From: Gemmatimonadales bacterium
GTDB lineage: Bacteria > Gemmatimonadota > Gemmatimonadetes > Gemmatimonadales > GWC2-71-9
Assembly: GCA_013813675.1 (NCBI GenBank)
Contig: JACCRH010000410.1
Coordinates: forward strand, 1-12,151
Reading direction: 5' to 3'
Length of the DNA: 12,151 nt
Positions 1-7,089 of this stretch are shown here, piece after piece; position 1 is the first letter of the stretch, and each line of letters begins with the position of its first letter. The position numbers and the translations under genes were made by a program. The notes beneath the pieces were generated by a model that was not told the origin of the DNA, did no database searches, and saw only the letters and a program-made list of their open reading frames with translations.

Positions 1-888
1 CAGCCGCAACTGCAGGACCTGCTCGAGGCGGGAGTCCACTTCGGGCACCAGACCCGACGGTGGAACCCGAAGATGCGCCGGTTCATCTTCGCCGAGCGCT
101 CGGGCATCTACATCATCGATCTCCAGAAGACCCTCCGCCAGATTCAGAAGGCCCAGGAGCTGCTGCGCAGCGTGGTGCTGAAAGGCGAGGGCGTCCTCTT
201 CGTGTGCACCAAGAAGCAGCTCAAGGCCATCGTGCAGCTCGAGGCCCAAGGCGCCGGCGCGTTCTACGTCACCGAGCGGTGGCTCGGCGGCATGCTGACC
301 AACTTCCAGACCCTGAAGAAGCAGATCCGCCGGCTTCGGGAGCTGGAACAGGGCGCCGCCGACGGCGACTTCGAGAACTATACCAAGAAGGAAAAGCTGC
401 TCTTCGAGCGCGAGCGGGTGAAGCTGAGCCGGAACCTGGAGGGCATCAAGCAGCTCGGCCGCCTGCCGGGCGCGCTGTTCGTGGTCGATGCCAAGAAGGA
501 AAAGATCGCCGTCGCCGAGGCCAACAAGCTGGGCATCCCGGTGGTCGCCATCGTGGATACCAACGCCGATCCCGACGTGATCACCGTACCGGTGCCCGGC
601 AACGACGACGCGATCCGCTCGGTCTCGCTGATCACCGCGGCGCTGTCGGACGTAATCAAGGAGGCCCGCGCGCAGATGCCGATGCGCGAGGTCACCGAGG
701 ACCTCGAGGCCGAGACCTACAGCACCGACGCGGGCTCCGAGGGCGATTCCGACGCCGACCGCAAGCGCCGCCGCCCCCGCCGCAAGCGCCGGCCCAAGCC
801 GGAGGCCATTGCCGCCCGGCTCAAGACCGATGCCGAGGGCGCCGCCGAAGTGCCGGCGTCGGCCGGTGCCGGCGAGGCTGGCGCGTAA
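1..888 (+). CDS. rpsB: 30S ribosomal protein S2 (5' end outside window)
   Basis: Ribosomal protein S2 binds late to the small subunit at the head-body junction and helps recruit S1. The reading frame is open from the first base, and the visible protein begins just before the hallmark AGVHFGHQTRRWNPKM. By comparison with E. coli S2 only about five residues are missing. Other family signatures are RWLGGMLTNFQT, the KLSRNLEGIKQLGRLPGALFVVDA segment and GIPVVAIVDTNADPD followed by VPGNDDAIRS. The visible 295 residues exceed the E. coli length (about 240). The excess is a C-terminal tail with a very basic patch at visible residues 254-266 (RKRRRPRRKRRPK), then an Ala/Glu/Gly-rich end. It heads the translation gene train and is followed by tsf, the usual partner. 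The identification is secure; the role of the tail is unknown. Confidence 0.97.
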   Translation, partial: QPQLQDLLEAGVHFGHQTRRWNPKMRRFIFAERSGIYIIDLQKTLRQIQKAQELLRSVVLKGEGVLFVCTKKQLKAIVQLEAQGAGAFYVTERWLGGMLTNFQTLKKQIRRLRELEQGAADGDFENYTKKEKLLFERERVKLSRNLEGIKQLGRLPGALFVVDAKKEKIAVAEANKLGIPVVAIVDTNADPDVITVPVPGNDDAIRSVSLITAALSDVIKEARAQMPMREVTEDLEAETYSTDAGSEGDSDADRKRRRPRRKRRPKPEAIAARLKTDAEGAAEVPASAGAGEAGA

Positions 889-916
889 GCGCGGCGGATC
901 CGACCGGTGAGAGCCT

Positions 917-952
917 CCGCCGCTCCTGGCCCGTGCGGGCCGTGAGCGGCGG
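917..952 (+). terminator. Strong GC-rich hairpin between rpsB and tsf (attenuator or terminator candidate)
   Basis: The outer arms CCGCCGCTC (917-925) and GAGCGGCGG (944-952) are perfect complements. The inner arms GGCCCG (928-933) and CGGGCC (936-941) also pair, with the innermost pair probably open to give a four-base loop. Only one mismatch and one G-T wobble interrupt the stem. It is followed by TCTTACTATT, which is not a clean T-tract. It lies 28 bases after the rpsB stop and 36 bases before the tsf start. By position it could be a partial terminator that lowers tsf relative to rpsB, an RNA processing site, or a 3' stabiliser. The structure is seen in the sequence; the function is inferred. 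Confidence 0.55.
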
Positions 953-988
953 TCTTACTATTCAGCCCGAGATCGACCAGAGGAAGCC

Positions 989-1594
989 ATGGCAAGCGTG
1001 ACGATTTCCCCCAAGGATGTGAGCGAGCTGCGAGCCCGCACCGGCGCCGGCATGATGGACTGCAAGCGCGCGCTGGAAGAGGCCGGTGGCGACATGGACA
1101 AGGCGGGCGAGATCCTCCGAAGGAAGGGGATTGCCAAGGCCGAGAAGCGCGCCGGACGGGTTGCGTCGCAGGGGCTGGTGGTGAGCTATATCCACCACAA
1201 TCAGCAGGTCGGCGTGCTGCTGGAGCTCAATTCAGAGACCGATTTCGTGGCCCGCAACGAGTCCTTCGGCCAGCTGGCCCGCGACATCGCGCTGCACGTG
1301 GCGTCCGCCGATCCGCTCGGCGTGAATCCGGAAGACGTTCCCGCGGAGCTGCTGGAGCGCGAGCGGCGGATCGCCGAGGAGCAGGTGGCCGCCGAAGGGA
1401 AGCCGGAGAACATCCGGGCCAGGATCGTGGACGGCAAGCTGAAAAAGTTCGTGGCGGAGCGGACTTTGCTGGAGCAGCCTTTCGTCCGCAACGACAAGAT
1501 CACCGTCGGGGAGCTGATCAAGGAGGCGTCCGGCAAGCTGGGTGAGGCCATCTCGGTCCGCCGGTTCGCCCGGTTCCAGATCGGGGCCGCCTGA
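989..1594 (+). CDS. tsf: Elongation factor Ts, short form
   Basis: EF-Ts is the nucleotide exchange factor that releases GDP from EF-Tu during translation elongation. The N-terminal UBA-like module is clear (VSELRARTGAGMMDCKRALEEAGGDMDKA, about residues 9-37), followed by the RRKGIAKAEKRAGR linker. The signature TDFVARNE, which contacts EF-Tu, is intact around residues 84-91. The protein has 201 residues, close to the short Thermus-type form and well below the 283-residue E. coli form. It therefore carries a single reduced core domain rather than two full subdomains. The ATG start is supported by AGAGGA five bases upstream (979-984) and by the conserved N-terminus. Its TGA stop overlaps the pyrH start by one base (TGATG), which indicates translational coupling. 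Confidence 0.97.
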   Translation: MASVTISPKDVSELRARTGAGMMDCKRALEEAGGDMDKAGEILRRKGIAKAEKRAGRVASQGLVVSYIHHNQQVGVLLELNSETDFVARNESFGQLARDIALHVASADPLGVNPEDVPAELLERERRIAEEQVAAEGKPENIRARIVDGKLKKFVAERTLLEQPFVRNDKITVGELIKEASGKLGEAISVRRFARFQIGAA

Positions 1595-2307
1595 TGGCCC
1601 TGGCCTACACCCGCGCCCTGCTCAAGCTGTCGGGCGAGGCGCTGGCCGGGGACAAGGGGAGTGGCCTTGACTTTCACGCGGTCGAGGCCTTCGCGGAAGA
1701 GGTCAAGGGGGTGCACGCCCTCGGCGTGCACCTGTCGCTCGTGGTGGGCGGTGGCAACATCATCCGCGGCGCCACCGCGAGTCGGGAAGGGCTCGACCGG
1801 GTCTCCGCCGACTACATGGGCATGCTGGCCACCGTGATCAATGCGCTGGCGCTGCAGGACGTGCTGGAGAAAATCGGGGTGGACACCCGGGTGATGACCG
1901 CGGTCCGGATGGAATCGGTGGCTGAGCCCTACATCCGCCGCCGGGCCATCCGCCATCTGGAAAAGCGGCGCCTGGTGATCTTCGCCGCCGGCACCGGCAA
2001 CCCGTTCTTCTCCACCGACACCGCCGGCGTGCTACGGGCGCTCGAGATCGAGGCACAGGTGATCCTCAAGGCCACCAACGTGGACGGCATCTACACCGGC
2101 GATCCGAAGAAGGACCCCAGCGCTACGTTCATCCGCGAGCTCAGCTATCAGGAAGCCATCGTCAAGAACTACGCGGTGATGGACGCGAATGCCTTCGGGC
2201 TCTGCAAGGCCAACCAGCTCCCCATCGTGGTCTTCAACATCAACCGTCCCGGCGCCATCCGGCGGGTGCTCGAAGGCGACCCGGACATCGGGACCATCGT
2301 CCGATGA
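1594..2307 (+). CDS. pyrH: UMP kinase (uridylate kinase)
   Basis: UMP kinase phosphorylates UMP to UDP with ATP in the cytoplasm. It is the hexameric bacterial enzyme of the amino acid kinase fold, unrelated to eukaryotic UMP/CMP kinases. Visible motifs are the phosphate-binding LLKLSGEAL (residues 9-17), VVGGGNIIRG (50-59), the DYMGMLATVINALAL segment, GTGNPFFSTDTA (133-144, UMP site) and KATNVDGIYTGDPKKDP with downstream VMDANAFGLC. At 237 residues it has normal family length. The ATG overlaps the tsf stop, and its own TGA overlaps the frr ATG in the four-base ATGA arrangement. The tsf-pyrH-frr order is widespread in bacteria and supports the call. No missing catalytic residue is apparent. 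Confidence 0.97.
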   Translation: MALAYTRALLKLSGEALAGDKGSGLDFHAVEAFAEEVKGVHALGVHLSLVVGGGNIIRGATASREGLDRVSADYMGMLATVINALALQDVLEKIGVDTRVMTAVRMESVAEPYIRRRAIRHLEKRRLVIFAAGTGNPFFSTDTAGVLRALEIEAQVILKATNVDGIYTGDPKKDPSATFIRELSYQEAIVKNYAVMDANAFGLCKANQLPIVVFNINRPGAIRRVLEGDPDIGTIVR

Positions 2308-2858
2308 GCACCATACCCGAACTGACCAAGCACGCCCGGGACTTGATGCACAAGGCGGTCGAGAACACCAAGCGCGAGTTCAGCAGCATCCGCAGCAACA
2401 AGGCCACTCCCTCGCTGCTCGACCTGGTGCGGGTCGAGGCGTACGGCAGCAGCGTCCCGATCAACCAGGTGGCGATGGTGGCGGCGCCGGAGCCCAGGCT
2501 CCTCACCGTCCAGCCGTTCGACAAGTCGCTCAGCCAGGCGGTCGAGAAGGCCATCCGGGACGCGGGGCTGGGGCTCAATCCGGCCACCCAGGGCAACCTG
2601 ATCCGGGTGCCGTTGCCGGTGCTCTCGGAGGAGCGTCGCAGGGAACTGGTGAAGGTGATCCACAAGCTGGCGGAGGAGGGGCGCATCGCGGTGCGCCACG
2701 CTCGCACGGACGCCCTCTCGCGGGTGAAGAAGCTGGAGCACATCTCCGGCGACGACAAGACCCGCGCGGACAAGGACGTGCAGAAGCTCACCGACGAGCA
2801 TATCAAGCAGATCGACAGCCTCATTCACGCCAAAGAGGCGGAGATCATGGAAGTCTGA
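2304..2858 (+). CDS. frr: Ribosome recycling factor
   Basis: Ribosome recycling factor acts with EF-G to split the post-termination ribosome. The 184-residue protein matches the normal length of about 185. The long-helix domain I is formed by the N-terminus (HKAVENTKREFSSIRSNKATPSLLD) and the C-terminal half, with the small domain II between (VEAYGSSVPINQVAMVAAPEPRLLTVQPFDKS). GLGLNPATQGNLIRVPLPVLSEERRREL is diagnostic. The two arginines of the AVRHARTDAL segment correspond to the functionally important VRNxRRDA arginines of the family. Two local departures from the usual consensus are RSNKAT where RTGRA is more typical, and HARTDAL for NxRRDAN. The start overlaps the pyrH stop (ATGA), and uppS follows after three bases. 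Confidence 0.96.
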   Translation: MSTIPELTKHARDLMHKAVENTKREFSSIRSNKATPSLLDLVRVEAYGSSVPINQVAMVAAPEPRLLTVQPFDKSLSQAVEKAIRDAGLGLNPATQGNLIRVPLPVLSEERRRELVKVIHKLAEEGRIAVRHARTDALSRVKKLEHISGDDKTRADKDVQKLTDEHIKQIDSLIHAKEAEIMEV

Positions 2859-2861
2859 CCG

Positions 2862-3602
2862 ATGGGTGACGACCTGCTCCAGCGCGTGCGGGTCCACGGG
2901 GTGGTCCCGGCACACATCGCCATCATCATGGACGGGAACGGCCGGTGGGCCGCGGGGCGGGCGCTGCCCCGGCCGCTGGGGCACCATGCCGGCATGAGCT
3001 CCGTCCGCGAGGTGGTGGAGGGGTGTCTCGAAGCCGGCGTCAGCGTGCTCACGCTCTTCGCCTTCAGCCAGGAGAACTGGCAGCGGCCGGCTGGCGAGAT
3101 CGAAGCGCTGATGAGTCTGCTGGAGGAGTACATCGCGCGTGAGATGAGCGAGCTCCGCGCTCAGGGAGTGGCGGTCCGCATCCTGGGCGACCTGGACCGG
3201 CTCACTGGCGGCGCCCGGCGCGCGGCGGACCGCATCGTGGCGGAGACCGGCGGCGGCACCAAGCTGGCGCTCAATCTCTGCATCTCCTACGGCTCCCGTG
3301 CCGAGATCGTGCGGGCGGCGCGGCTTCTGGCCGAGGACGCGGCGGCCGGCCGTATCGACCCCGCCGCGATCGACGAGGAGGCCCTCGGTCGCAGGCTCTA
3401 CACCGCGGAGTGGCCCGACCCCGATCTCCTCATCCGTACCTCGGGCGAGATGCGCATCTCCAACTTCCTGCTGTGGCAACTGGCCTACGCCGAGCTGTAC
3501 GTCACGCCGGTGCTCTGGCCCGACTTCACCCGGCGGCATCTCTTCGAGGCCATCCTGGAGTTCCAGCGGCGCGACCGACGGTTCGGGCGCGTCCTCGCCT
3601 GA
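2862..3602 (+). CDS. uppS: Isoprenyl transferase (undecaprenyl diphosphate synthase type)
   Basis: This cis-prenyltransferase adds isopentenyl diphosphate units to farnesyl diphosphate. It makes the lipid carrier used for peptidoglycan and other surface polymers. Signature motifs are all present: HIAIIMDGNGRWA with catalytic Asp24, the RPLGHHAGMSSVREVV segment, LTLFAFSQENWQRP, and the C-terminal LLIRTSGEMRISNFLLWQLAYAELYV that binds the diphosphate. Its length of 246 residues is typical. The ATG at 2862 begins three bases after the frr stop and has no strong Shine-Dalgarno sequence of its own beyond purines at the end of frr, which fits translational coupling. Its TGA stop overlaps the cdsA ATG by one base. 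Product chain length cannot be read from the sequence, so 'undecaprenyl' rests on family and context. Confidence 0.95.
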   Translation: MGDDLLQRVRVHGVVPAHIAIIMDGNGRWAAGRALPRPLGHHAGMSSVREVVEGCLEAGVSVLTLFAFSQENWQRPAGEIEALMSLLEEYIAREMSELRAQGVAVRILGDLDRLTGGARRAADRIVAETGGGTKLALNLCISYGSRAEIVRAARLLAEDAAAGRIDPAAIDEEALGRRLYTAEWPDPDLLIRTSGEMRISNFLLWQLAYAELYVTPVLWPDFTRRHLFEAILEFQRRDRRFGRVLA

Positions 3603-4468
3603 TGGATTCCGAGCTGATCCGGCGGATCGGGTTCGCGGCGGTCGCGATCCCGCTCGCGCTGTTGATCGTGTGGTACGGGGGTCTGCCGCTGGCCGCGTTG
3701 CTGGCCGCGGCGGGAGCGCTGGGTGCCGGTGAGCTCTATGGGCTGGCGGAACGTGGTGGGACCCGCCCCGCACGCGCCCTGGGCATGGGCACCGCGGCGG
3801 CGCTGCCGCTCATCGCCTATCTCGCGGTGGCTCGCCCGGCGGCCGGCGCCGCGGTGGGAGCGGTGGGGATCTACGCCGCCGCCCTCTGGCTGCTCCTGCT
3901 TCTCACCTGGGCGCTGGCCGCCCGCTCGCCCGCCGAGCGTCCGCTGGAAGCGGTCTCGGTCACCCTGCTCGGCGCCGCCTACGCCGGAGGACTGCCGGCC
4001 TTCGTCCTCCTCATCCGCCACGGCCAGTTGCCGCTCCAAAGCTGGGCGGGAACCTGGCTGGTATTCTTTCCACTGGTGATCACCTGGGTCTGTGACACCG
4101 CCGCGATGTTCGGGGGGCGTACCTTCGGGGGACCCAAGCTGGCGCCGACGGTCAGCCCCGGGAAGACCCGCTCCGGCACGCTGGCCGGGGTGATCGGCGC
4201 GCTGGCCGTCGCTCCCGTCTTCGCCGCCTGGATCTTTCCGCGGGTGGGGGTCGAGCTGCGGCTGTGGCAGGCGGTGGCGGTGGCCGGGGTCCTCTCGGTG
4301 GTGGGGCAGGTCGGCGACCTCGCCGAATCGCTGTTCAAGCGCCACGCGGGGGTCAAGGACTCGAGTCGGCTCATCCCCGGCCACGGCGGCGTGCTCGACC
4401 GGCTCGATTCGCTTTATTTCGTGGTGCCGGTAACCGCGGCGATGTACCGGCTCTTCGGGGTGATCTAG
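3602..4468 (+). CDS. cdsA: Phosphatidate cytidylyltransferase (CDP-diglyceride synthase)
   Basis: CdsA is a polytopic membrane enzyme that condenses CTP with phosphatidic acid to give CDP-diacylglycerol, the branch-point precursor of phospholipids. The 288-residue product is mostly hydrophobic, with several predicted membrane spans (for example residues 8-45, the Ala/Leu-rich block around 60-105, and 120-170). The family signature lies near the C-terminus: SLFKRHAGVKDSSRLIPGHG followed by GVLDRLDS, including the K-D, H-G-G and D-R-x-D residues. ITWVCDTAAMFGGRTFGGPKLAPTVSPGKTRSG is a second conserved block. The ATG at 3602 overlaps the uppS stop (TGATG). An upstream in-frame ATG at 3410 would add 64 residues lying wholly inside uppS, so I reject it. 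The TAG stop overlaps the dxr GTG by one base. Confidence 0.95.
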   Translation: MDSELIRRIGFAAVAIPLALLIVWYGGLPLAALLAAAGALGAGELYGLAERGGTRPARALGMGTAAALPLIAYLAVARPAAGAAVGAVGIYAAALWLLLLLTWALAARSPAERPLEAVSVTLLGAAYAGGLPAFVLLIRHGQLPLQSWAGTWLVFFPLVITWVCDTAAMFGGRTFGGPKLAPTVSPGKTRSGTLAGVIGALAVAPVFAAWIFPRVGVELRLWQAVAVAGVLSVVGQVGDLAESLFKRHAGVKDSSRLIPGHGGVLDRLDSLYFVVPVTAAMYRLFGVI

Positions 4469-5610
4469 TGAGCGACGGGAACGGGCGACGGGGTGTGGCG
4501 GTGCTGGGGTCGACTGGTTCGGTCGGCCGGAGCACGCTCGATGTGCTGCGCCGCCAGCGGGAACACTTCACGGTCGTGGCGCTCACCTGCGGCCGGAACC
4601 GGGAGGAGTTCGAACGGCAGGTGGCCGCGTGGCGGCCGGCGTTCGCGGGCCTGGCCGTGCCTGGCGCGGACGAGCGCTGGCCCTGCGGGCCCGACGTGCT
4701 GGTGGAGGCGGCGACCCGACCCGACGTGGACATCGTGGTCAACGCCGTGGTGGGGGCCGCGGGCCTCGATGCCACACTGGCGGCGCTGCACGCCGGCAAG
4801 CGGGTCGCGCTGGCCAACAAGGAAAGCCTGGTGATGGCGGGCGACCTCGTGGTCGAAGCGGCCTGCACCGGTGGCGGCGAGATCGTACCGGTCGATTCGG
4901 AGCACAGCGCGGTCCTGCAGTGCGTTGCCGGCCGCGAGGCCGGGCTGGGCCGGCTGATCCTGACCTGTTCCGGCGGACCCTTCCGAGAGTGGTCTGACGA
5001 TCGTATTCGAAATGCCACGGTGGAGGAGGCGCTCCGCCATCCCACCTGGCGCATGGGACAGAAGATCACGGTGGACAGCGCCACCCTGGCCAACAAGGCG
5101 CTGGAGCTGATCGAGGCGCACTACCTGTTTCGCCTCTCGTACGATGCGCTGGAGGTGGTGGTCCACCCTCAGAGCATCATCCACGCCTTCGTGGAGTTCT
5201 GCGACGGCAGCGTGATCGCCCAGCTGGGATTTCCGTCCATGGAGCTGCCCATTCTCTACGCGCTGACGCATCCGGGGCGGCTGCCGGACACCGGTATCCG
5301 CCGGCTGGATCCGGTCGCGGCGGGACCGCTCACCTTCGAGCCGGTCCGGCGCGACGTATTCCGCGCGCTCGACGCCGGCATGGCGGCGGGACGTACGGCC
5401 GGCACCGCGCCCGCGGTGTTCAATGCCGCCAACGAGGTCGCCGTCGCGGCCTTTCTGGACGGCGCGATGCCGTTCGGCCGGATCAGCGAGATCATCGAGC
5501 GAGTGCTCGAAGCCCACACACCCGCACCTGCGACCGCCGTCGAGGCGGTTCGCGACGCCGACCGATGGGCGCGCGCTCGCGCCCGCGAGCTCGTGAGGAC
5601 ACCGTGCTGA
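4468..5610 (+). CDS. dxr: 1-deoxy-D-xylulose 5-phosphate reductoisomerase
   Basis: Dxr converts 1-deoxy-D-xylulose 5-phosphate to 2-C-methyl-D-erythritol 4-phosphate with NADPH, the committed step of the MEP isoprenoid pathway. Its product feeds the prenyl pool used by UppS upstream. The NADPH-binding motif VLGSTGSVGRSTLDVL is at residues 12-27. Catalytic and metal-site residues are present: Lys118 in LANKES, Asp143 and Glu145 in PVDSEHSA, and Asn209, Lys210 and Glu213 in VDSATLANKALE. The spacing of these residues equals that of E. coli Dxr. The 380-residue product has near-normal length. I chose the GTG start at 4468, overlapping the cdsA TAG (TAGTG), because the nucleotide-binding motif begins only about a dozen residues later. 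Earlier in-frame starts lie inside cdsA. Confidence 0.95.
   Translation: MSDGNGRRGVAVLGSTGSVGRSTLDVLRRQREHFTVVALTCGRNREEFERQVAAWRPAFAGLAVPGADERWPCGPDVLVEAATRPDVDIVVNAVVGAAGLDATLAALHAGKRVALANKESLVMAGDLVVEAACTGGGEIVPVDSEHSAVLQCVAGREAGLGRLILTCSGGPFREWSDDRIRNATVEEALRHPTWRMGQKITVDSATLANKALELIEAHYLFRLSYDALEVVVHPQSIIHAFVEFCDGSVIAQLGFPSMELPILYALTHPGRLPDTGIRRLDPVAAGPLTFEPVRRDVFRALDAGMAAGRTAGTAPAVFNAANEVAVAAFLDGAMPFGRISEIIERVLEAHTPAPATAVEAVRDADRWARARARELVRTPC
5594..5599 (+). promoter_or_regulatory. Ribosome binding site fixing the rseP start
   Basis: TGAGGA lies four bases upstream of the GTG at 5604, a good Shine-Dalgarno sequence and spacing. It favours GTG 5604, inside the end of dxr, over the upstream in-frame ATG at 5565. 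That ATG would put an Arg-rich stretch (GARSRPRARED) in front of the first membrane helix. Confidence 0.6.
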
Positions 5611-6968
5611 CAACCGTTCTTGCCCTGATCGTGGTTTTGGGTGTGCTGATCTTCATCCACGAGGCGGGCCATTTCCTGGCGGCCAAGTGGGCTGGAATCT
5701 ACGTCCACCGATTCTCCCTCGGACTCGGCTCCCCCATTCCCTGGCTCACCTTTCGGCGGGGTGAGACCGAGTACTCCGTCTCCTGGCTCCCCCTGGGCGG
5801 CTACGTGAAGATGGCCAGCCGGGAGGAGGACGTGACCAGCTCGGCACTGGAGGGCGGGCGGGCCGAGGCGGCGGTGCCTCCCGACCGGGTGTTCGAGGCG
5901 AAGCCGGTGTGGAAACGCATGCTCGTCATTCTCGCCGGAGTGACGATGAACGCCCTGTTTGCCTGGCTGGCCTTCACCTTCCTCGCGGCGAAGAACGGCC
6001 GGCAGATCGATCCGGCGACGACGGTGGGACGCACGATCGAGGAGATGGTGCCACCTGGGGGGGAGGCGCTGCGGGGGATTCCGACGGGCTCCCGGATCAC
6101 CAGCATCAACGGCCGGCCGGTCACCTCGTGGAACGACGTCACTGACGGAATCGCCAATACCCCTGAGCCCGAAGTCCGGATCGAGCTGGAGGGCGGGGAG
6201 CGGGTGGTGCTCCCGATCCACCAGGATGCCCTGGAGCAGCGGCTCAAGGCTTCGCAGGCCCTCCAGCCCTTCCGGCCGGCGGTGATCGGCCAGGTGCTGT
6301 CGGGTAAGCCAGCGGAACGCGCCGGGGTCCAGGCGGGCGATACGATCGTGGCGCTGAACGGCCGGGCGGTCGGGCAATGGTACGACGTGCTCGAGGTGCT
6401 GCAGGACAACGGGGGCACGCCGATCTCGATGGAGCTGGCCGGTGCCGGCGGGCGTCGCACGCTGGAGGTGCGGCCCGAGGTGGAAACGGTCGAGGGTCTC
6501 GACGGCAAGCCCCGCGAGGTGGGCCGGATCGGCATCTCGGTGAAGCTGGATTTTCGCTCGGAGCCGCTGGGAATCGGCGCGGCCCTGGTGGAAGGGTGGA
6601 ACGCCACCCTGGGCGCCTCGACCCAGATCGTGCGAACCGTCCGGGGACTCTTCAGCGGCCGGATCTCCCGCCGCGAGGTGGGGGGCCCGATCATGATCGG
6701 CCAGCTCGCCGGCGAGAGCGCGCGCATGGGTCTGGACCCCTTCCTGGCATTCATGGCCCTGATCTCGATCAACCTGGCAATCCTCAACCTGCTGCCGGTC
6801 CCGGTGCTGGATGGGGGTCAGTTTCTCTTCCTGCTGGCCGAGGCCGTGATCCGGCGCCCGCTGCCGCTCAAGCTGCGCGAACGGCTCACCGCGGTGGGGA
6901 TGGTGCTGATCGTGCTGCTCATGGGGCTGGCGTTCTCCAACGACATCCGACGGTTGTTTGGGGGGTGA
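5604..6968 (+). CDS. rseP: Site-2 intramembrane metalloprotease with two PDZ domains
   Basis: RseP-type M50 zinc proteases cut single-span membrane proteins within the bilayer, classically anti-sigma factors and signal-peptide remnants. The product has 454 residues from the GTG start, close to E. coli RseP (450). The first membrane helix carries the zinc motif HEAGH (residues 19-23). A second span lies near 106-128. Two periplasmic PDZ-like modules follow, about 140-200 (ITSINGRPVTSWNDV) and 227-292 (AERAGVQAGDTIVALNGRAV). The third zinc ligand is in NLLPVPVLDGG with Asp403, and a last span lies near 431-449. The start overlaps dxr by seven bases, so it closes the coupled gene train. The substrate in this organism is unknown; no sigma or anti-sigma gene is in the window. 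Confidence 0.94.
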   Translation: MLTTVLALIVVLGVLIFIHEAGHFLAAKWAGIYVHRFSLGLGSPIPWLTFRRGETEYSVSWLPLGGYVKMASREEDVTSSALEGGRAEAAVPPDRVFEAKPVWKRMLVILAGVTMNALFAWLAFTFLAAKNGRQIDPATTVGRTIEEMVPPGGEALRGIPTGSRITSINGRPVTSWNDVTDGIANTPEPEVRIELEGGERVVLPIHQDALEQRLKASQALQPFRPAVIGQVLSGKPAERAGVQAGDTIVALNGRAVGQWYDVLEVLQDNGGTPISMELAGAGGRRTLEVRPEVETVEGLDGKPREVGRIGISVKLDFRSEPLGIGAALVEGWNATLGASTQIVRTVRGLFSGRISRREVGGPIMIGQLAGESARMGLDPFLAFMALISINLAILNLLPVPVLDGGQFLFLLAEAVIRRPLPLKLRERLTAVGMVLIVLLMGLAFSNDIRRLFGG

Positions 6969-6973
6969 GGGGC

Positions 6974-6994
6974 ACGGCGGGACGGCGGGACGGC
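6974..6994. repeat. Short tandem repeat, 8-bp unit ACGGCGGG
   Basis: Directly after the rseP stop, ACGGCGGG occurs at 6974-6981 and again at 6982-6989, followed by a partial third unit (ACGGC, 6990-6994). It is a simple GC-rich tandem array in non-coding DNA and may vary in copy number between strains. Confidence 0.75.
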
Positions 6995-7021
6995 TGAAGG
7001 TCTGTTTGCGACAGAAAGAGA

Positions 7022-7089
7022 TTGTCATCCTGAGCGAAGCGAAGGAGCCTGAGCGCCTTTTTGCTCCTTCGCGTCGCTCAGGATGACAA
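7022..7089. repeat. Dispersed inverted repeat, copy 1 (27-nt arms, one mismatch)
   Basis: The left arm at 7022-7048 and right arm at 7063-7089 are reverse complements over 27 bases with a single mismatch. They flank a 14-base spacer (7049-7062) that ends in five Ts. The core reads TGTCATCCTGAGCGAAG. It lies 53 bases after the rseP stop in a gene-free stretch. A related copy is at 10956-11019. As RNA either strand would fold into one long hairpin. Elements with this core, whose translations read CHPER...ASLRMT, are known to me as abundant intergenic repeats that pollute predicted proteins in several soil-type phyla; that is recollection, not a search. It may act as a 3' transcript stabiliser, a bidirectional terminator or a non-autonomous mobile repeat. 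There is no T-tract after the stem. Confidence 0.85.

Noticed and set aside
956..961. A -10-like TACTAT that might form a tsf promoter
   Set aside because: No acceptable -35 element is found 16-19 bases upstream; that position is inside the hairpin stem.
60..1001. Alternative + strand frame of 313 codons across rpsB and the following gap
   Set aside because: It is out of frame with the clear S2 protein, extremely Arg-rich, and runs through the intercistronic hairpin into tsf.
2169..3773. Open frame of 534 codons on the minus strand opposite pyrH, frr, uppS and cdsA
   Set aside because: It is antisense to secure genes, has no family motif, and is explained by the rarity of stop codons at this GC content.
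7022..7089. CRISPR repeat or attachment site
   Set aside because: There is only one palindromic unit here, with no regularly spaced copies or spacers, and no cas, integrase or tRNA gene nearby.
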